From Gammaproteobacteria bacterium (GTDB lineage Bacteria > Pseudomonadota > Gammaproteobacteria > Natronospirales > REEB76), in assembly GCA_036383255.1 (NCBI GenBank), contig DASVOS010000005.1, positions 1 to 64,000 of the forward strand: 64,000 nt of DNA, in the 5' to 3' direction. Shown one piece after another: positions 1-8,923 of the stretch. How positions within the stretch are numbered: position 1 is the stretch's first letter; each line of letters starts with the position of its first letter. The position numbers and the translations under genes were made by a program. The notes under the pieces are model-generated. The model saw only the letters and a list, made by a program, of their open reading frames with translations, did no database searches and had not been told where the DNA came from.

Positions 1-465
1 GCTCGGCTGCGCGGCGGGTGCCTGCGCGGGCTGCGGCGCGGCAGCAGTGGGCGCGGCGTTCGCGGTCTGGAACGCCGGCGGGTTGAGCAGCACGGTGTAT
101 TCGCGGATCAACTCGCCGTTGTTCCAGTTCGCATCCAAAAGGAAGTCCAGGAACGGCTCGCGCACGGCGGCGTTGCTGGTGATGTGGATGTAGGCGGTGC
201 CGTCAGGATTGCGCACCACCAGGAACTGGAGCTGGCCGAGCACTTCAGGCCGGTCGAGGCCGGCCTGGCTGAACTGGGTTAGGCCTGCGAGCTTGACCTC
301 GAGGCTGTCGAGCTCGTCGCTGGTGGCACCGACCACCGCGATGTCGGCATTGAACTTATCGTTGAGCGCCGAGTTGAGCTTGATCTCGCCCAGGCCAAGC
401 GCATTCGCTGCCATGGGCAGCGCCGCCGACACCAAGGCCAGAAGAACCTTCAGCTTCATGCTCAT
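1..465 (-). CDS. fimV: FimV-type pilus assembly protein, N-terminal part (cut by window edge)
   Basis: Open frame with no stop before the window edge; about 155 residues are visible. It starts with a short signal peptide (about residues 1-22, ending AANA), then LGLGEIKLNSALND, the hallmark opening of FimV/HubP proteins, and a beta-rich domain with VRNPDGTAYIHITS. After that comes the first of the Pro/Ala-rich stretches typical of the family. FimV is an inner-membrane, peptidoglycan-linked polar organiser needed for type IV pilus function. The start at 465 has GGAGAAG six bases upstream; the next Met (459) is an alternative. The place directly behind asd matches the Pseudomonas/Xanthomonas order asd-fimV. 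The LysM and C-terminal parts lie outside the window. Confidence 0.93.
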   Translation of the reverse strand, partial: MSMKLKVLLALVSAALPMAANALGLGEIKLNSALNDKFNADIAVVGATSDELDSLEVKLAGLTQFSQAGLDRPEVLGQLQFLVVRNPDGTAYIHITSNAAVREPFLDFLLDANWNNGELIREYTVLLNPPAFQTANAAPTAAAPQPAQAPAAQPS

Positions 466-567
466 TACTTTCTTCTCCCCCAAACCCCCCGCCCCCCGGG
501 GGCTCGGAGGCGGGTCAGGACCCTCTCAAGCTAAGAACGCTCTTTACAATGATGGGCTAACTATAGC

Positions 568-1587
568 TTATAAATAGCTTTTCACCAATAACTCGGCTAT
601 CTGGACGCTGTTCAGGGCTGCCCCCTTCCGGATGTTGTCGGACACCACCCAGAGGTCTAGACCCCGGGGATGGCTCAAGTCTTCCCGGATCCGGCCTACA
701 TAGACCGCGTCCTGGCCGGAGGCCTCGGTGACAGGGGTGGGGTACCCCCCGGGGCGGCGCTCGTCCAGGACCACAACCCCTGGGGCCTTGGCCAGCAGGG
801 CACGCACTTCCCCTGCCCCGATCTTGTCCCGGGTCTCGAGGTGGATGGCCTCGGAATGGCCATAGAAGACCGGCACCCGGACGCAGGTGGCATTCACCTG
901 GATGGCCGGGTCCAGGATCTTGTGGGTCTCCCACACCATCTTCATCTCTTCCCGGGTGTAGCCGTTGTCCTGGAACTCGTCCACCTGGGGCAGCACGTTG
1001 AAGGCGATCTGCTTGGGGAACTTGCCGCCCTCTTCCAGGGGCTTGCCGTTGAGCAGCAGCGCCGTCTCCCGGGCCAGGGTCTCGATGGCCGCCCGGCCGG
1101 CGCCGGATACCGCCTGGTAGGTCGCGACGTTGATGCGCAGGATGCCGACCGCATCGTGGATGGGCTTCAGGGCCACCACCATCTGCATGGTGCTGCAGTT
1201 GGGGTTGGCGATGATGCCGCGGGCCTTGTAGCCGGCGAGCGCCTGCGGGTTCACCTCCGTCACTACCAGCGGCACGTCCGCCTCATAGCGGAACTGCGAG
1301 GTGTTGTCGATGACCACGCAGCCGGCGGCGGCGGCCTTGGGCGCGTACGCCTTGGACACGGAGGCGCCGGCGGAGAAGAGACCGATCTGCGCCTGGCCGA
1401 AGTCGAACTTGGCGAGGTCCTGCACCACCACCTCGCGGCCGGCGAACTCGATGCGCTCGCCGGCGGAGCGCTCGCTCGCGAGCGCGTACACCTTGCCCAC
1501 CGGGAACTTGCGCTCGGCGAGGATCTCCAGCAGGGCGGTGCCCACGGCACCGGTGGCGCCCACTACGGCTACATCGAAGGTCTTCAC
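568..1587 (-). CDS. asd: Aspartate-semialdehyde dehydrogenase
   Basis: 339 residues, the normal length. It reduces aspartyl-4-phosphate to aspartate semialdehyde with NADPH, the branch point to lysine/diaminopimelate, threonine and methionine. Visible are the N-terminal dinucleotide-binding loop GATGAVG (residues 10-16), the active-site segment NPNCST with the nucleophile Cys131, and a C-terminal region with GHSEAIH containing the likely catalytic histidine. It lies between aroC (34 bases upstream) and fimV (about 100 bases downstream) on the same strand, an order common in gammaproteobacteria. The roughly 100-base gap before fimV is locally AT-rich and could hold a fimV promoter, but I cannot define one. 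Confidence 0.97.
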   Translation of the reverse strand: MKTFDVAVVGATGAVGTALLEILAERKFPVGKVYALASERSAGERIEFAGREVVVQDLAKFDFGQAQIGLFSAGASVSKAYAPKAAAAGCVVIDNTSQFRYEADVPLVVTEVNPQALAGYKARGIIANPNCSTMQMVVALKPIHDAVGILRINVATYQAVSGAGRAAIETLARETALLLNGKPLEEGGKFPKQIAFNVLPQVDEFQDNGYTREEMKMVWETHKILDPAIQVNATCVRVPVFYGHSEAIHLETRDKIGAGEVRALLAKAPGVVVLDERRPGGYPTPVTEASGQDAVYVGRIREDLSHPRGLDLWVVSDNIRKGAALNSVQIAELLVKSYL

Positions 1588-1621
1588 GCGGACTCCAGGT
1601 TCAGCATGGGTGGTGCGCGCC

Positions 1622-2722
1622 TCAGCGCGCGGAAGGCGGGATGGGCTTGAGCGGCGGCGTCACGTCGGCGTTCTGGCCGCGGTGCCTGAGCGCATGGTCC
1701 ATGAGGGTGAGTGCCAGCATGGCCTCGGCGATGGGCACCGCGCGGATGCCCACCACGGGATCGTGGCGGCCGGTGACCACCACCTCGGCGGGCTCACCCG
1801 CCACGTCCACGGTCTCGCCCGGCAGGCGGATGCTGGAAGCAGGCTTGATGGCGAGGCTCACCACGATGTCCTGCCCCGTGGAGATGCCTCCCAGGATGCC
1901 GCCCGCATGGTTGCTCTTGAACCCCTGCGGCGTTATCGCGTCCCGGTGCTCGCTGCCCTTCTGCGTCACGGCGCCGAAGCCAGAACCGATCTCCACGCCC
2001 TTCACGGCGTTGATGCCCATCATGGCACGGGCCAGGTCTGCGTCCAGCTTGTCGAACACCGGCTCGCCCCAACCCGGCGGCACACCGGCGGCTGACACCG
2101 TGACGCGCGCACCGATGGAGTCGCCGGACTTGCGCAGGGTATCCACGTAGTCCTCCAGTTCCTTTACGCGGGAAGGATCCGCGCAGAAGAACGGGTTGGA
2201 ATCCACCGCGTCGATGTCTTTCATGTCCAGCGCGAGAGGGCCGAGCTGGGCCAGCCAGCCGCGGATGCTGACGCTGTAGCGTTCCTTTAGGTACTTGCGC
2301 GCGATGGCGCCGGCGGCGACGCGCATCACCGTCTCCCGGGCCGACGCGCGCCCGCCCCCGCGATGGTCGCGGCGGCCGTATTTCATGAGATAGGTGTAGT
2401 CGGCGTGGCCGGGACGGAACTTATCCTGGATGGTCTCGTAGTCCTTGGACCGGGCATCGGTGTTCTCGATCAGCAGGCCGATGGGCGTTCCGGTGGTGAC
2501 ACCCTCGAACACGCCGGAGAGGATCTTCACCGTGTCCGCCTCGTGGCGCTGGGAGGTATGGCGCGAGGTGCCGGTGCGGCGGCGGTCCACGTCGCGCTGG
2601 ATGTCCGTCTCCGTGAGCGCGAGCCCCGGCGGGCAGCCGTCCACGACGCAGCCCAGCGCCGGTCCATGGCTCTCGCCGAAGGTGGTCACGCTGAACAGGC
2701 GGCCGAACGTGTTACCGGACAC
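1622..2722 (-). CDS. aroC: Chorismate synthase
   Basis: Converts 5-enolpyruvylshikimate-3-phosphate to chorismate, with reduced FMN as cofactor; last step of the common aromatic pathway. The protein opens [19 protein letters not shown], the family's N-terminal signature, followed by [16 protein letters not shown] around residue 125. I use the GTG at 2722, giving 366 residues, because the signature begins right behind it; the longer open frame to 2911 is only prmB in another frame. The start lies inside the last 11 bases of prmB, so the two are translationally coupled. Downstream come asd and fimV. Confidence 0.96.
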   Translation of the reverse strand: MSGNTFGRLFSVTTFGESHGPALGCVVDGCPPGLALTETDIQRDVDRRRTGTSRHTSQRHEADTVKILSGVFEGVTTGTPIGLLIENTDARSKDYETIQDKFRPGHADYTYLMKYGRRDHRGGGRASARETVMRVAAGAIARKYLKERYSVSIRGWLAQLGPLALDMKDIDAVDSNPFFCADPSRVKELEDYVDTLRKSGDSIGARVTVSAAGVPPGWGEPVFDKLDADLARAMMGINAVKGVEIGSGFGAVTQKGSEHRDAITPQGFKSNHAGGILGGISTGQDIVVSLAIKPASSIRLPGETVDVAGEPAEVVVTGRHDPVVGIRAVPIAEAMLALTLMDHALRHRGQNADVTPPLKPIPPSAR

Positions 2723-3647
2723 GCGCCGCCTTCTTCTGGGGCTTGGCCGGCGCGCCGAGCTGGCCGGCGCGCAGCAGGAACACTTCCGCCTGGCCGCGTT
2801 CGAACTCGAGCCAGGTGAACGGCAGGTCGGGATAGGCCTGTTCCAGCGCCCAACGGCTGTTGCCCACTTCCACCACCAGGATGCCGTCCGGCGCGAGGTA
2901 ACGCGGCGCATCCGCGAGGATGTGGCGCACCACGTCCAGGCCGTCCTTCCCCGCCGCGAGTCCTAGCCTGGGCTCGTGCTTGTGCTCGTCAGGGAGAGTC
3001 GCCATGTCCTCGGCGTCCACGTAGGGCGGATTGCTCACGATGATGTCGTAAGGCGCTTCCGGCAACCCCTCGAAGACATCGGCCTTGTGCAACAGCACCC
3101 GGTCCGCCACATGCAGGCGCTCGGCGTTCATGCGGGCCACCGCCAGCGCGTCGTCGGAGATGTCAGTGGCGTCCACCGCCGCGTCGCCGAAGGCGTGGGC
3201 GCAGGCGATGGCGATGCAGCCGCTGCCGGTGCACAGGTCCAGCACCCGGCTCACCCGCTCCGCATCTATCCAGGGCTCGAAGCCGGCCTCGATCAGCTCG
3301 GCGATGGGCGAGCGCGGCACCAGCACCCGCTCGTCCACGTAGAAATCCAGGCCGGCGAAACGGGCGGTGTTCGTTATGTAGGCGTAGGGCTTGCGCTCCT
3401 CCACGCGGCGGCGGATGAGGTCGTACACCGCGCGCTTCTCGGCGTCGGTCAGGCGGCCGTCCAGCAGCCAGGGCGGGATATCATGGGTGAGGCTCAAGCC
3501 ATGCAGCACCAGGTTGAGGGCCTCGTCCACCGCGTTGTTGGTGCCGTGCTCGAAATGCAGCTTGGCGCGGCTGAACGCGCTCGCGCCCCAGCGGACGAAG
3601 TCCTTGGGCGTCTCCAGGCGTGAGCCGATGTCCTCGAAACGTTCCAT
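2712..3647 (-). CDS. prmB: 50S ribosomal protein L3 N5-glutamine methyltransferase
   Basis: 311-residue SAM-dependent methyltransferase of the HemK/PrmB type that methylates a glutamine side chain of ribosomal protein L3. The N-terminal helical domain (about 1-120) contains the PrmB-type opening around [18 protein letters not shown]. The Rossmann part has [12 protein letters not shown] (SAM loop I) and SNPPYVD, the NPPY motif for amide-nitrogen methylation. The aroC neighbour supports PrmB over the release-factor enzyme PrmC, which usually sits with prfA. ATG start at 3647; the 72 bases to the divergent sco gene hold both promoters. Confidence 0.93.
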   Translation of the reverse strand: MERFEDIGSRLETPKDFVRWGASAFSRAKLHFEHGTNNAVDEALNLVLHGLSLTHDIPPWLLDGRLTDAEKRAVYDLIRRRVEERKPYAYITNTARFAGLDFYVDERVLVPRSPIAELIEAGFEPWIDAERVSRVLDLCTGSGCIAIACAHAFGDAAVDATDISDDALAVARMNAERLHVADRVLLHKADVFEGLPEAPYDIIVSNPPYVDAEDMATLPDEHKHEPRLGLAAGKDGLDVVRHILADAPRYLAPDGILVVEVGNSRWALEQAYPDLPFTWLEFERGQAEVFLLRAGQLGAPAKPQKKAARVR

Positions 3648-3707
3648 CTCGCGCGCGGCCTCAAGGTCGGGAAGCGCCTATGATAAAGGAGTCGCGCACC
3701 CTGCTGT

Positions 3708-3713
3708 TATAAT
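3708..3713 (+). promoter_or_regulatory. -10 element of the sco-pccA-psd operon; transcript probably leaderless
   Basis: A perfect TATAAT ends six bases before the ATG at 3720. Transcription normally starts 6-8 bases after the -10 box, so the first base would fall on or next to the A of the ATG. No Shine-Dalgarno sequence precedes the ATG, which fits a leaderless mRNA. No convincing -35 box is visible. Confidence 0.6.
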
Positions 3714-3719
3714 TCCGCC

Positions 3720-4358
3720 ATGAAATCCAAGACCCTGCTGGCTTACGCCGGGCTATGCATCCTGGCGATCGCGGGCGGCCTGCTTGCCGGTTACCTCACT
3801 TTCCATCCCCGTCACCCGCGGCCGGTGACCGAGGCGGTGCTGCTGCATGAGGCCAAGCCGTTACCGGAATTCACGCTGAGCGATACCGCAGGTCAGGGCT
3901 TCACCCGCGCGGCCCTGCTCGGCCACTGGAGCCTGCTCTACTTCGGCTATACCCACTGTCCGGATGCCTGCCCCACCACCCTCTCGGAACTGGACCACAT
4001 GCAGGGGCAACTCCGCGGCGTGCCTGCGGCGGACAAGCCCGCCGTGTACTTCATCTCGGTGGACCCGCAGCGGGACGACCTCGCGCTGCTGCGCAACTAC
4101 GCGCTCTATTTCAACCCGGCCTTCATAGGGGCGACCGGCAACGTCGAGTCGCTAAAGGCGCTGACCGCTCCCCTGGGCGTGGACTTCTCCTACGACCCGG
4201 CCGATCGCAAGGGGGACTACGGCGTGAACCACAGCACCTTCGTGGTGCTGGTGGACCCGGAAGCACGGGAGGTGGCGCTGTTCACCCCACCGCTGCAACC
4301 CAAGCGCATGGCTGCCGACTACCTTGCGATACTCAAGTACTACGGAGAGAACACCTGA
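3720..4358 (+). CDS. SCO1/SenC-family copper metallochaperone
   Basis: 212 residues. A single N-terminal membrane segment (about residues 6-26) anchors a thioredoxin-fold domain facing the periplasm. Copper ligands of the SCO family are present: Cys80 and Cys84 in THCPDACPT, and His171 in VNHSTF. SCO proteins deliver copper to, or reduce, the CuA site of cytochrome c oxidase. The stop overlaps by one base the start of a PCuAC copper chaperone, the usual SCO partner, so the two probably work together. The ATG has no ribosome-binding site but sits right behind a TATAAT, suggesting leaderless translation. Confidence 0.93.
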   Translation: MKSKTLLAYAGLCILAIAGGLLAGYLTFHPRHPRPVTEAVLLHEAKPLPEFTLSDTAGQGFTRAALLGHWSLLYFGYTHCPDACPTTLSELDHMQGQLRGVPAADKPAVYFISVDPQRDDLALLRNYALYFNPAFIGATGNVESLKALTAPLGVDFSYDPADRKGDYGVNHSTFVVLVDPEAREVALFTPPLQPKRMAADYLAILKYYGENT

Positions 4359-4801
4359 TGCCGCGCCGACTGCCCGTCCTGCTGCTCCTGCTCGCTGCCT
4401 TCGTCCCTGCCGCTCGAGGCGAGGGTCCCAGCGTGCGCGCCGGCCATGTGTGGATACGCCAGGCGCCCCCGGGCGTGAGCGTGCTTGCGGGTTACTTCAG
4501 CATCGAGAACCTCACCGACAAGCCCCTCACGCTCACCTCGGTGAAGAGCCCGGACTTCGGCACGGTGGAGATGCACGAGAGCGTGAGCCAGGGCGGCACG
4601 GAGAGCATGCGCCAGGTGGGAGAAGTGGACATCCCCGCGCTGGGCAGCGTCGAGTTCAAGCCCGGCGGCTACCACGTGATGCTGATGCAGCCGAAGAAGA
4701 ACCTGTTCGCCGGCGACATGGTGTCGCTCACGCTCGCGTTCTCCGACGGTTCCGAGCTCGCGATCCTGGCGCCGGTGCGCCGCGACCCGCCGCAGCGCTG
4801 A
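4358..4801 (+). CDS. Periplasmic copper chaperone, PCu(A)C family
   Basis: 147 residues with a signal peptide (about 1-21, cleavage near AARGEG). The family's copper motif H-x10-M-x21-HxM is complete: His73, Met84, His106 and Met108. PCuAC proteins carry Cu(I) in the periplasm and pass it with SCO to the CuA centre of cytochrome oxidase. The gene overlaps the preceding SCO gene and the following psd gene by one base each (TGATG junctions), so the three are co-translated. No oxidase subunit gene is in the window. Confidence 0.93.
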   Translation: MPRRLPVLLLLLAAFVPAARGEGPSVRAGHVWIRQAPPGVSVLAGYFSIENLTDKPLTLTSVKSPDFGTVEMHESVSQGGTESMRQVGEVDIPALGSVEFKPGGYHVMLMQPKKNLFAGDMVSLTLAFSDGSELAILAPVRRDPPQR

Positions 4802-5664
4802 TGTCCGCCTCCCTCGCCGACCGCATCAAGGCCTGGCTGCAGCACCCGCTGCCGCACCATGCCATCTCGCGTCTGACCCACCGCCTCACGCGCGTGCGCC
4901 ACCGCGGCCTCAAGGACTGGGCGATCCGGGACTTCGCGCGCCGCTTCGGCGTGGACATGAGCGAGGCCGTGCAGGCGGACCTCGGCGCCTATGAGCATTT
5001 CAATGCCTTCTTCACCCGGGCGCTGCATCCCCATGCGCGCCCTGTCGCCGCCGGCGCGAAGGACGTGGCCTGCCCCGTGGACGGGGCCGTGAGCCAGATC
5101 GGCGCGATCGAAAGCGGCCGAATCTTCCAGGCTAAGGGCCAGGCCTTCACCGCGCTGGAACTCCTCGGCGGCGATGCCGCAGCCGCAGCCCTGTTCGAGC
5201 ATGGCAGCTTCGCCACGCTCTACCTCTCGCCGAAGGATTACCACCGCATCCACATGCCGCTGGACGGCACGCTCACCCGCATGACCCACGTGCCGGGACG
5301 CCTGTTCAGCGTGAACCCGCCCACCACCCGCGTGGTGCCGCGGCTGTTTGCCCGCAACGAGCGGGTCGCTTGCCTGTTCGACACGCCCGCCGGGCCCATG
5401 GCCCTGGTGATGGTGGGCGCACTGAACGTGGCCAGCATCGAGACGGTGTGGGCCGGCGAGGTGACTCCGCCCAAGGGCGGGAAGGTCAGGAGCTGGGATT
5501 ACCAGGCAGGCGAGGTCAGACTAGCCAAGGGCGCCGAGGCGGGCCGCTTCAACATGGGTTCCACGGTGATCCTGCTGTTCGCCCAGGGCCGCATCCGCTG
5601 GGAACCTGGCTATCAGCCCGCCTCGTCCGTGCGCATGGGCCGGAAGATCGCCTCTATTATCTGA
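4801..5664 (+). CDS. psd: Phosphatidylserine decarboxylase proenzyme
   Basis: Makes phosphatidylethanolamine from phosphatidylserine; the proenzyme self-cleaves to form a pyruvoyl cofactor. From the ATG at 4801 it is 287 residues. The cleavage motif reads NMGST, with Ser254 as the future pyruvoyl group (many homologues have LGST). Asp94 in CPVDGAVSQ and His151 in YHRIHMP match the conserved catalytic positions. A longer frame reaching upstream only covers the PCuAC gene in another frame. The start overlaps the PCuAC stop by one base. Its 3' end overlaps the convergent msrC gene by 8 bases. Confidence 0.95.
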   Translation: MSASLADRIKAWLQHPLPHHAISRLTHRLTRVRHRGLKDWAIRDFARRFGVDMSEAVQADLGAYEHFNAFFTRALHPHARPVAAGAKDVACPVDGAVSQIGAIESGRIFQAKGQAFTALELLGGDAAAAALFEHGSFATLYLSPKDYHRIHMPLDGTLTRMTHVPGRLFSVNPPTTRVVPRLFARNERVACLFDTPAGPMALVMVGALNVASIETVWAGEVTPPKGGKVRSWDYQAGEVRLAKGAEAGRFNMGSTVILLFAQGRIRWEPGYQPASSVRMGRKIASII

Positions 5665-6157
5665 GGCTATCCAAGAAGACCTTCGCCAGAGCTTCCAACC
5701 CAGCCTGATCTTCCTTGTCGAAGCGCGCGAGCTTGGGGCTGTCCAGGTCCAGCACGCCCAGCACCTCGCCCTCGTGGATGAGCGGCACCACCAGCTCCGA
5801 GCGGGAATCCCCGTCGCAGAAGATATGGCCCGGGAAGGCGTTCACGTCCGGCACCAGCTGCGTCTCACGGGTCTTAGCGGCGGTGCCGCAGACGCCCTTG
5901 CCGAGGGCGATGTGCACGCAGGCAGGCTTGCCTTGGAATGGCCCCACCAGCAGTTCGTCGCCCTGCATGCCCTTGTTGATGAAGTAGAAACCCACCCAGT
6001 TCACGTCCGGCAGGCTGTGGTAGAGCAGCGCCGAGAAATTGGCGGCATTGGCCACGCGGTCATGCTCGTCGTGCAGCAGGCCCTTGGCCTGGGACAGGAG
6101 GTCCCCGTAGAGATCAGCCTTGCTATCCGCCTTCACCTTCTTCAGCTCGAAACTCAT
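5657..6157 (-). CDS. msrC: Free methionine-(R)-sulfoxide reductase (GAF domain)
   Basis: 166 residues forming one GAF domain. It reduces free methionine-(R)-sulfoxide with thioredoxin as electron donor. The three family cysteines are present: Cys80 (KPACVHI), Cys90 (GVCGTAA) and Cys114 (HIFCDGDS), at the same spacing as E. coli fRMsr (84/94/118). The gene lies 10 bases behind epmA and is probably the last gene of an efp-epmA-msrC unit. It converges on psd with an 8-base overlap. Confidence 0.93.
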   Translation of the reverse strand: MSFELKKVKADSKADLYGDLLSQAKGLLHDEHDRVANAANFSALLYHSLPDVNWVGFYFINKGMQGDELLVGPFQGKPACVHIALGKGVCGTAAKTRETQLVPDVNAFPGHIFCDGDSRSELVVPLIHEGEVLGVLDLDSPKLARFDKEDQAGLEALAKVFLDSLR

Positions 6158-6167
6158 CTCTCTCTCC

Positions 6168-7124
6168 TCAGGCCCGGTCCGCCGGGAACGCGATCACTTC
6201 CTCTATAGACCGGGCACCGGCGGCGATCATTACCAACCGGTCGAAACCCAATGCTACGCCGGCGCAGTCCGGAAGACCTTGCTCCAAACCCGCCAACAGG
6301 CCCTCGTCCAGCGGCACCTCCATGAGGCCCTGGGCCTTGCGGTAGGCCCTATCCGCCTCGAAGCGGCGCCGCTGCTCGGCCGCGTCCGAGAGCTCGTGGA
6401 AGCCGTTCACCAGCTCCACGCCGCCGATGAAGGCCTCGAAGCGCTCCGCCACCGGCGGCTCGCCGGGCCACACCCGGGCCAGGGCAGCCTGGCTCGCCGG
6501 ATAGTTATATATAAAGGTGAGGCGCCCCTTGCCGAGCGCCGGGTAGACCAGGTCCCCCGCCACCATGTCCAACCAGCCGTCGTAATCCAACTGGTCCTCG
6601 GCCGGCACCTGGCGTCCCGCGCGGTTCAAGGCGGCGATGCAGTCCTTGCTGCCGGCGGTGACCACATCAAAGCCCGCATGGGTCTGGAAGGCCTCCCGGT
6701 AGGTGAGGTATTCCGGCGGATCGAGTTCCGGCAGCAGCGCGCCGATCAGCTCCGCCACCTCCGCCATCAGCTGGTGATGGTCGAAACCGATCCGGTACCA
6801 CTCCAGCATGGTGAACTCGGGGTTGTGCATGCGTCCCGCCTCGCCGCTGCGGAACACCTTGCAGAGCTGGTAGATATCGCCCACGCCTGCGGCGAGCAGG
6901 CGCTTCATGGGGAACTCCGGAGAAGTGTGAAGGTACAGATGACCCTTGCGGCCATCCTCGACACGGAAACTCTGGATGTGGCGGTCGGTGGCGCCTGCCC
7001 GGGACAGGGCCGGCGTATCCACTTCCAGCACGCCACGGGTGGAAAAGAAAGCGCGGAACTTCGTCAGAAGCTCCGCGCGCAGCTTGAGATTATCTAGCGA
7101 GGCTGTGGGCTGCCAGTCAGACAT
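6168..7124 (-). CDS. epmA: EF-P-(R)-beta-lysine ligase
   Basis: 318 residues, resembling the catalytic domain of class II lysyl-tRNA synthetase without the anticodon-binding domain. EpmA attaches (R)-beta-lysine to Lys34 of elongation factor P. Motifs include FLEVDTPALS-like motif 1 (GVLEVDTPALS), CKVFRSGEAGRMHNPEFTMLEWY (motif 2 region, read in pieces) and ALGFDRLVM (motif 3). It lies 17 bases downstream of efp, with the aminomutase gene epmB divergent from efp, so ligase, substrate protein and beta-lysine source sit together. Confidence 0.95.
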   Translation of the reverse strand: MSDWQPTASLDNLKLRAELLTKFRAFFSTRGVLEVDTPALSRAGATDRHIQSFRVEDGRKGHLYLHTSPEFPMKRLLAAGVGDIYQLCKVFRSGEAGRMHNPEFTMLEWYRIGFDHHQLMAEVAELIGALLPELDPPEYLTYREAFQTHAGFDVVTAGSKDCIAALNRAGRQVPAEDQLDYDGWLDMVAGDLVYPALGKGRLTFIYNYPASQAALARVWPGEPPVAERFEAFIGGVELVNGFHELSDAAEQRRRFEADRAYRKAQGLMEVPLDEGLLAGLEQGLPDCAGVALGFDRLVMIAAGARSIEEVIAFPADRA

Positions 7125-7141
7125 GACTGACGCGCGCGGGC

Positions 7142-7708
7142 TTACTTAGCCCGGGCGACATACTCCGCAGAACGGGTGTCGACTTTGATCAGGTCGCCTT
7201 CGTTGATGAACAGCGGCACCTTCACGGTGGCGCCGGTCTCCAGCTTGGCAGGCTTGCTGCCTCCGGTGACGGTGTCGCCGCGCGCGCCGGGATCCGTCTC
7301 GGTGACCTTGAGGATGGCGAAGATGGGCGCGGTCACGGCCAGGGGCTTGCCGTCCCACAGCATGATCTTGCAGAGCTCCTCGCCCTTCAGCCAGTTCTTG
7401 GCATCGCCCATGGCGACAGCGTCGGCGGCAAGCTGCTCGAAGTTCTCCGGATTCATGAAATGCCAGAACTGGCCATCGCCATACAGGTACTGCACGTCCA
7501 GCTCGGCGATGTCGGCGGCCTCGACGGTATCGCCGGACTTCAGGTTGCGCTCCAGCACCTTGCCGGTCTTGAGGTTGCGGATCTTGATCCGGTTGAAGGC
7601 CTGGCCCTTGCCGGGCTTCACGGCTTCGTTCTCGAGGATGGCATAGGGGTCGCCATCCATCATGATCTTGAGACCGGATTTGAATTCGCTGGTGCTGTAG
7701 CTGCTCAT
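7142..7708 (-). CDS. efp: Elongation factor P
   Basis: 188 residues with the three beta-barrel domains of EF-P. It rescues ribosomes stalled at proline runs. The modified residue is Lys34 in VKPGKGQAF, the site EpmA lysylates. I choose the ATG at 7708, with GGCGGA eight bases upstream and the usual EF-P opening ([13 protein letters not shown]). An in-frame TTG at 7723 would add five residues but has no ribosome-binding site. It leads the efp-epmA-msrC operon and is divergent from epmB; the 117-base gap must hold both promoters. Confidence 0.96.
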   Translation of the reverse strand: MSSYSTSEFKSGLKIMMDGDPYAILENEAVKPGKGQAFNRIKIRNLKTGKVLERNLKSGDTVEAADIAELDVQYLYGDGQFWHFMNPENFEQLAADAVAMGDAKNWLKGEELCKIMLWDGKPLAVTAPIFAILKVTETDPGARGDTVTGGSKPAKLETGATVKVPLFINEGDLIKVDTRSAEYVARAK

Positions 7709-7825
7709 GGAGATATCCGCCAAGTGTTAAAATGGGCCCGGGCCGCCCCATATCGACAGGTGCCGCCCGAAAAAGCGCGTAATCATACCCTACCGCCCGT
7801 CTCCGGGCAGCCCCACGAACCACCC

Positions 7826-8818
7826 ATGACCACCCGCTGGCAGACCGAGATGGCCGAAGCAGTGCGCGACCCCGCCGAGCTGCTGGCGCTGCTGGAACTG
7901 GACCCGCGCTGGCTCGAGCCCGCGCGCCGTGCCGCCGCGGGCTTTCCCCTGCGGGTGCCGCGCGCCTTCCTGGCGCGCATCGCCAAGGGCGACCCGGCCG
8001 ACCCGCTGCTGCGCCAGGTGCTGCCCCTGGGCGAGGAGCTGGCAGCGGCTCCGGGCTACAGCCGCGACCCCGTGGGCGACCTGCCGAGCGTCGCCGCGAA
8101 GGGACTGCTCCACAAGTACCGTGGCCGGGTACTGCTCATCACCACGGGCGCCTGCGGCGTGCACTGCCGCTACTGCTTCCGCCGTCACTTCCCCTACGCC
8201 GAGGAGAACGCCCGCAGCGGCGAATGGAAGGAGGCGCTGGACTACCTCGCCGCCGACCGGAGCGTGCGCGAGGTGATCCTGAGCGGCGGCGATCCGCTGG
8301 CGCTCAGCGACGAGCGCCTGGCGGCCCTGGAGCGGTCGCTCTCGGCCATACCTCATATAAGGAGGTTGCGCATCCACACCCGCCAGCCGGTGGTGCTGCC
8401 GTCCCGCGTGGACGAGACGCTGCTCGGCTGGCTCGAGGCCTCGCGGCTGCAGAAGGTGATGGTGCTGCACGTGAACCACGCGCGCGAGATCGACGCCGCG
8501 GTGAAGGAAGCCTGCGCGCGGCTGCGCGGGGCCGGCGTCACGCTGCTCAACCAGACCGTACTGTTACGGAAGGTGAACGACTCGGCAGAAGCCCTGGAGG
8601 CATTGTCCGAGGCCTTGTTCGAAGCCCAGGTGCTGCCCTACTACCTCAACCTGCTTGATCCGGTGGAAGGCGCCGCGCACTTCGACGTGCCGGAAGCCGA
8701 GGCGTTGGCGCTCATGGACGCCATCCGCGCCCGCTTGCCTGGCTATCTCGTGCCCAAGCTGGTGCGGGAAGTGCCGGGGGCTCCGGCTAAAATGCCGGTG
8801 TTCCAGCCGGCGAGATAG
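7826..8818 (+). CDS. epmB: EF-P (S)-lysine 2,3-aminomutase-type radical SAM enzyme
   Basis: 330 residues from the ATG at 7826. It isomerises lysine to beta-lysine for EF-P modification, using a 4Fe-4S cluster, SAM and PLP. The radical-SAM motif is CGVHCRYCFRR (CxxxCxxC), followed by the KamA-type SGGDPLAL. The C-terminus retains VPKLVREVPG with the likely PLP lysine. The small size without the C-terminal extension of catabolic lysine aminomutases, and the position divergent from efp-epmA, argue for EpmB. The frame is open further upstream but overlaps efp; I reject that extension. Confidence 0.93.
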   Translation: MTTRWQTEMAEAVRDPAELLALLELDPRWLEPARRAAAGFPLRVPRAFLARIAKGDPADPLLRQVLPLGEELAAAPGYSRDPVGDLPSVAAKGLLHKYRGRVLLITTGACGVHCRYCFRRHFPYAEENARSGEWKEALDYLAADRSVREVILSGGDPLALSDERLAALERSLSAIPHIRRLRIHTRQPVVLPSRVDETLLGWLEASRLQKVMVLHVNHAREIDAAVKEACARLRGAGVTLLNQTVLLRKVNDSAEALEALSEALFEAQVLPYYLNLLDPVEGAAHFDVPEAEALALMDAIRARLPGYLVPKLVREVPGAPAKMPVFQPAR

Positions 8819-8923
8819 CCATCGACCGTGACGGTAATCACGGCGCTCACTGGTAAAAGTGTCGTGGATGGGATAAAAATACCCTCCGCAACAAAGAGTT
8901 ATCGGGTCTTCTAGGGAGTCCTC

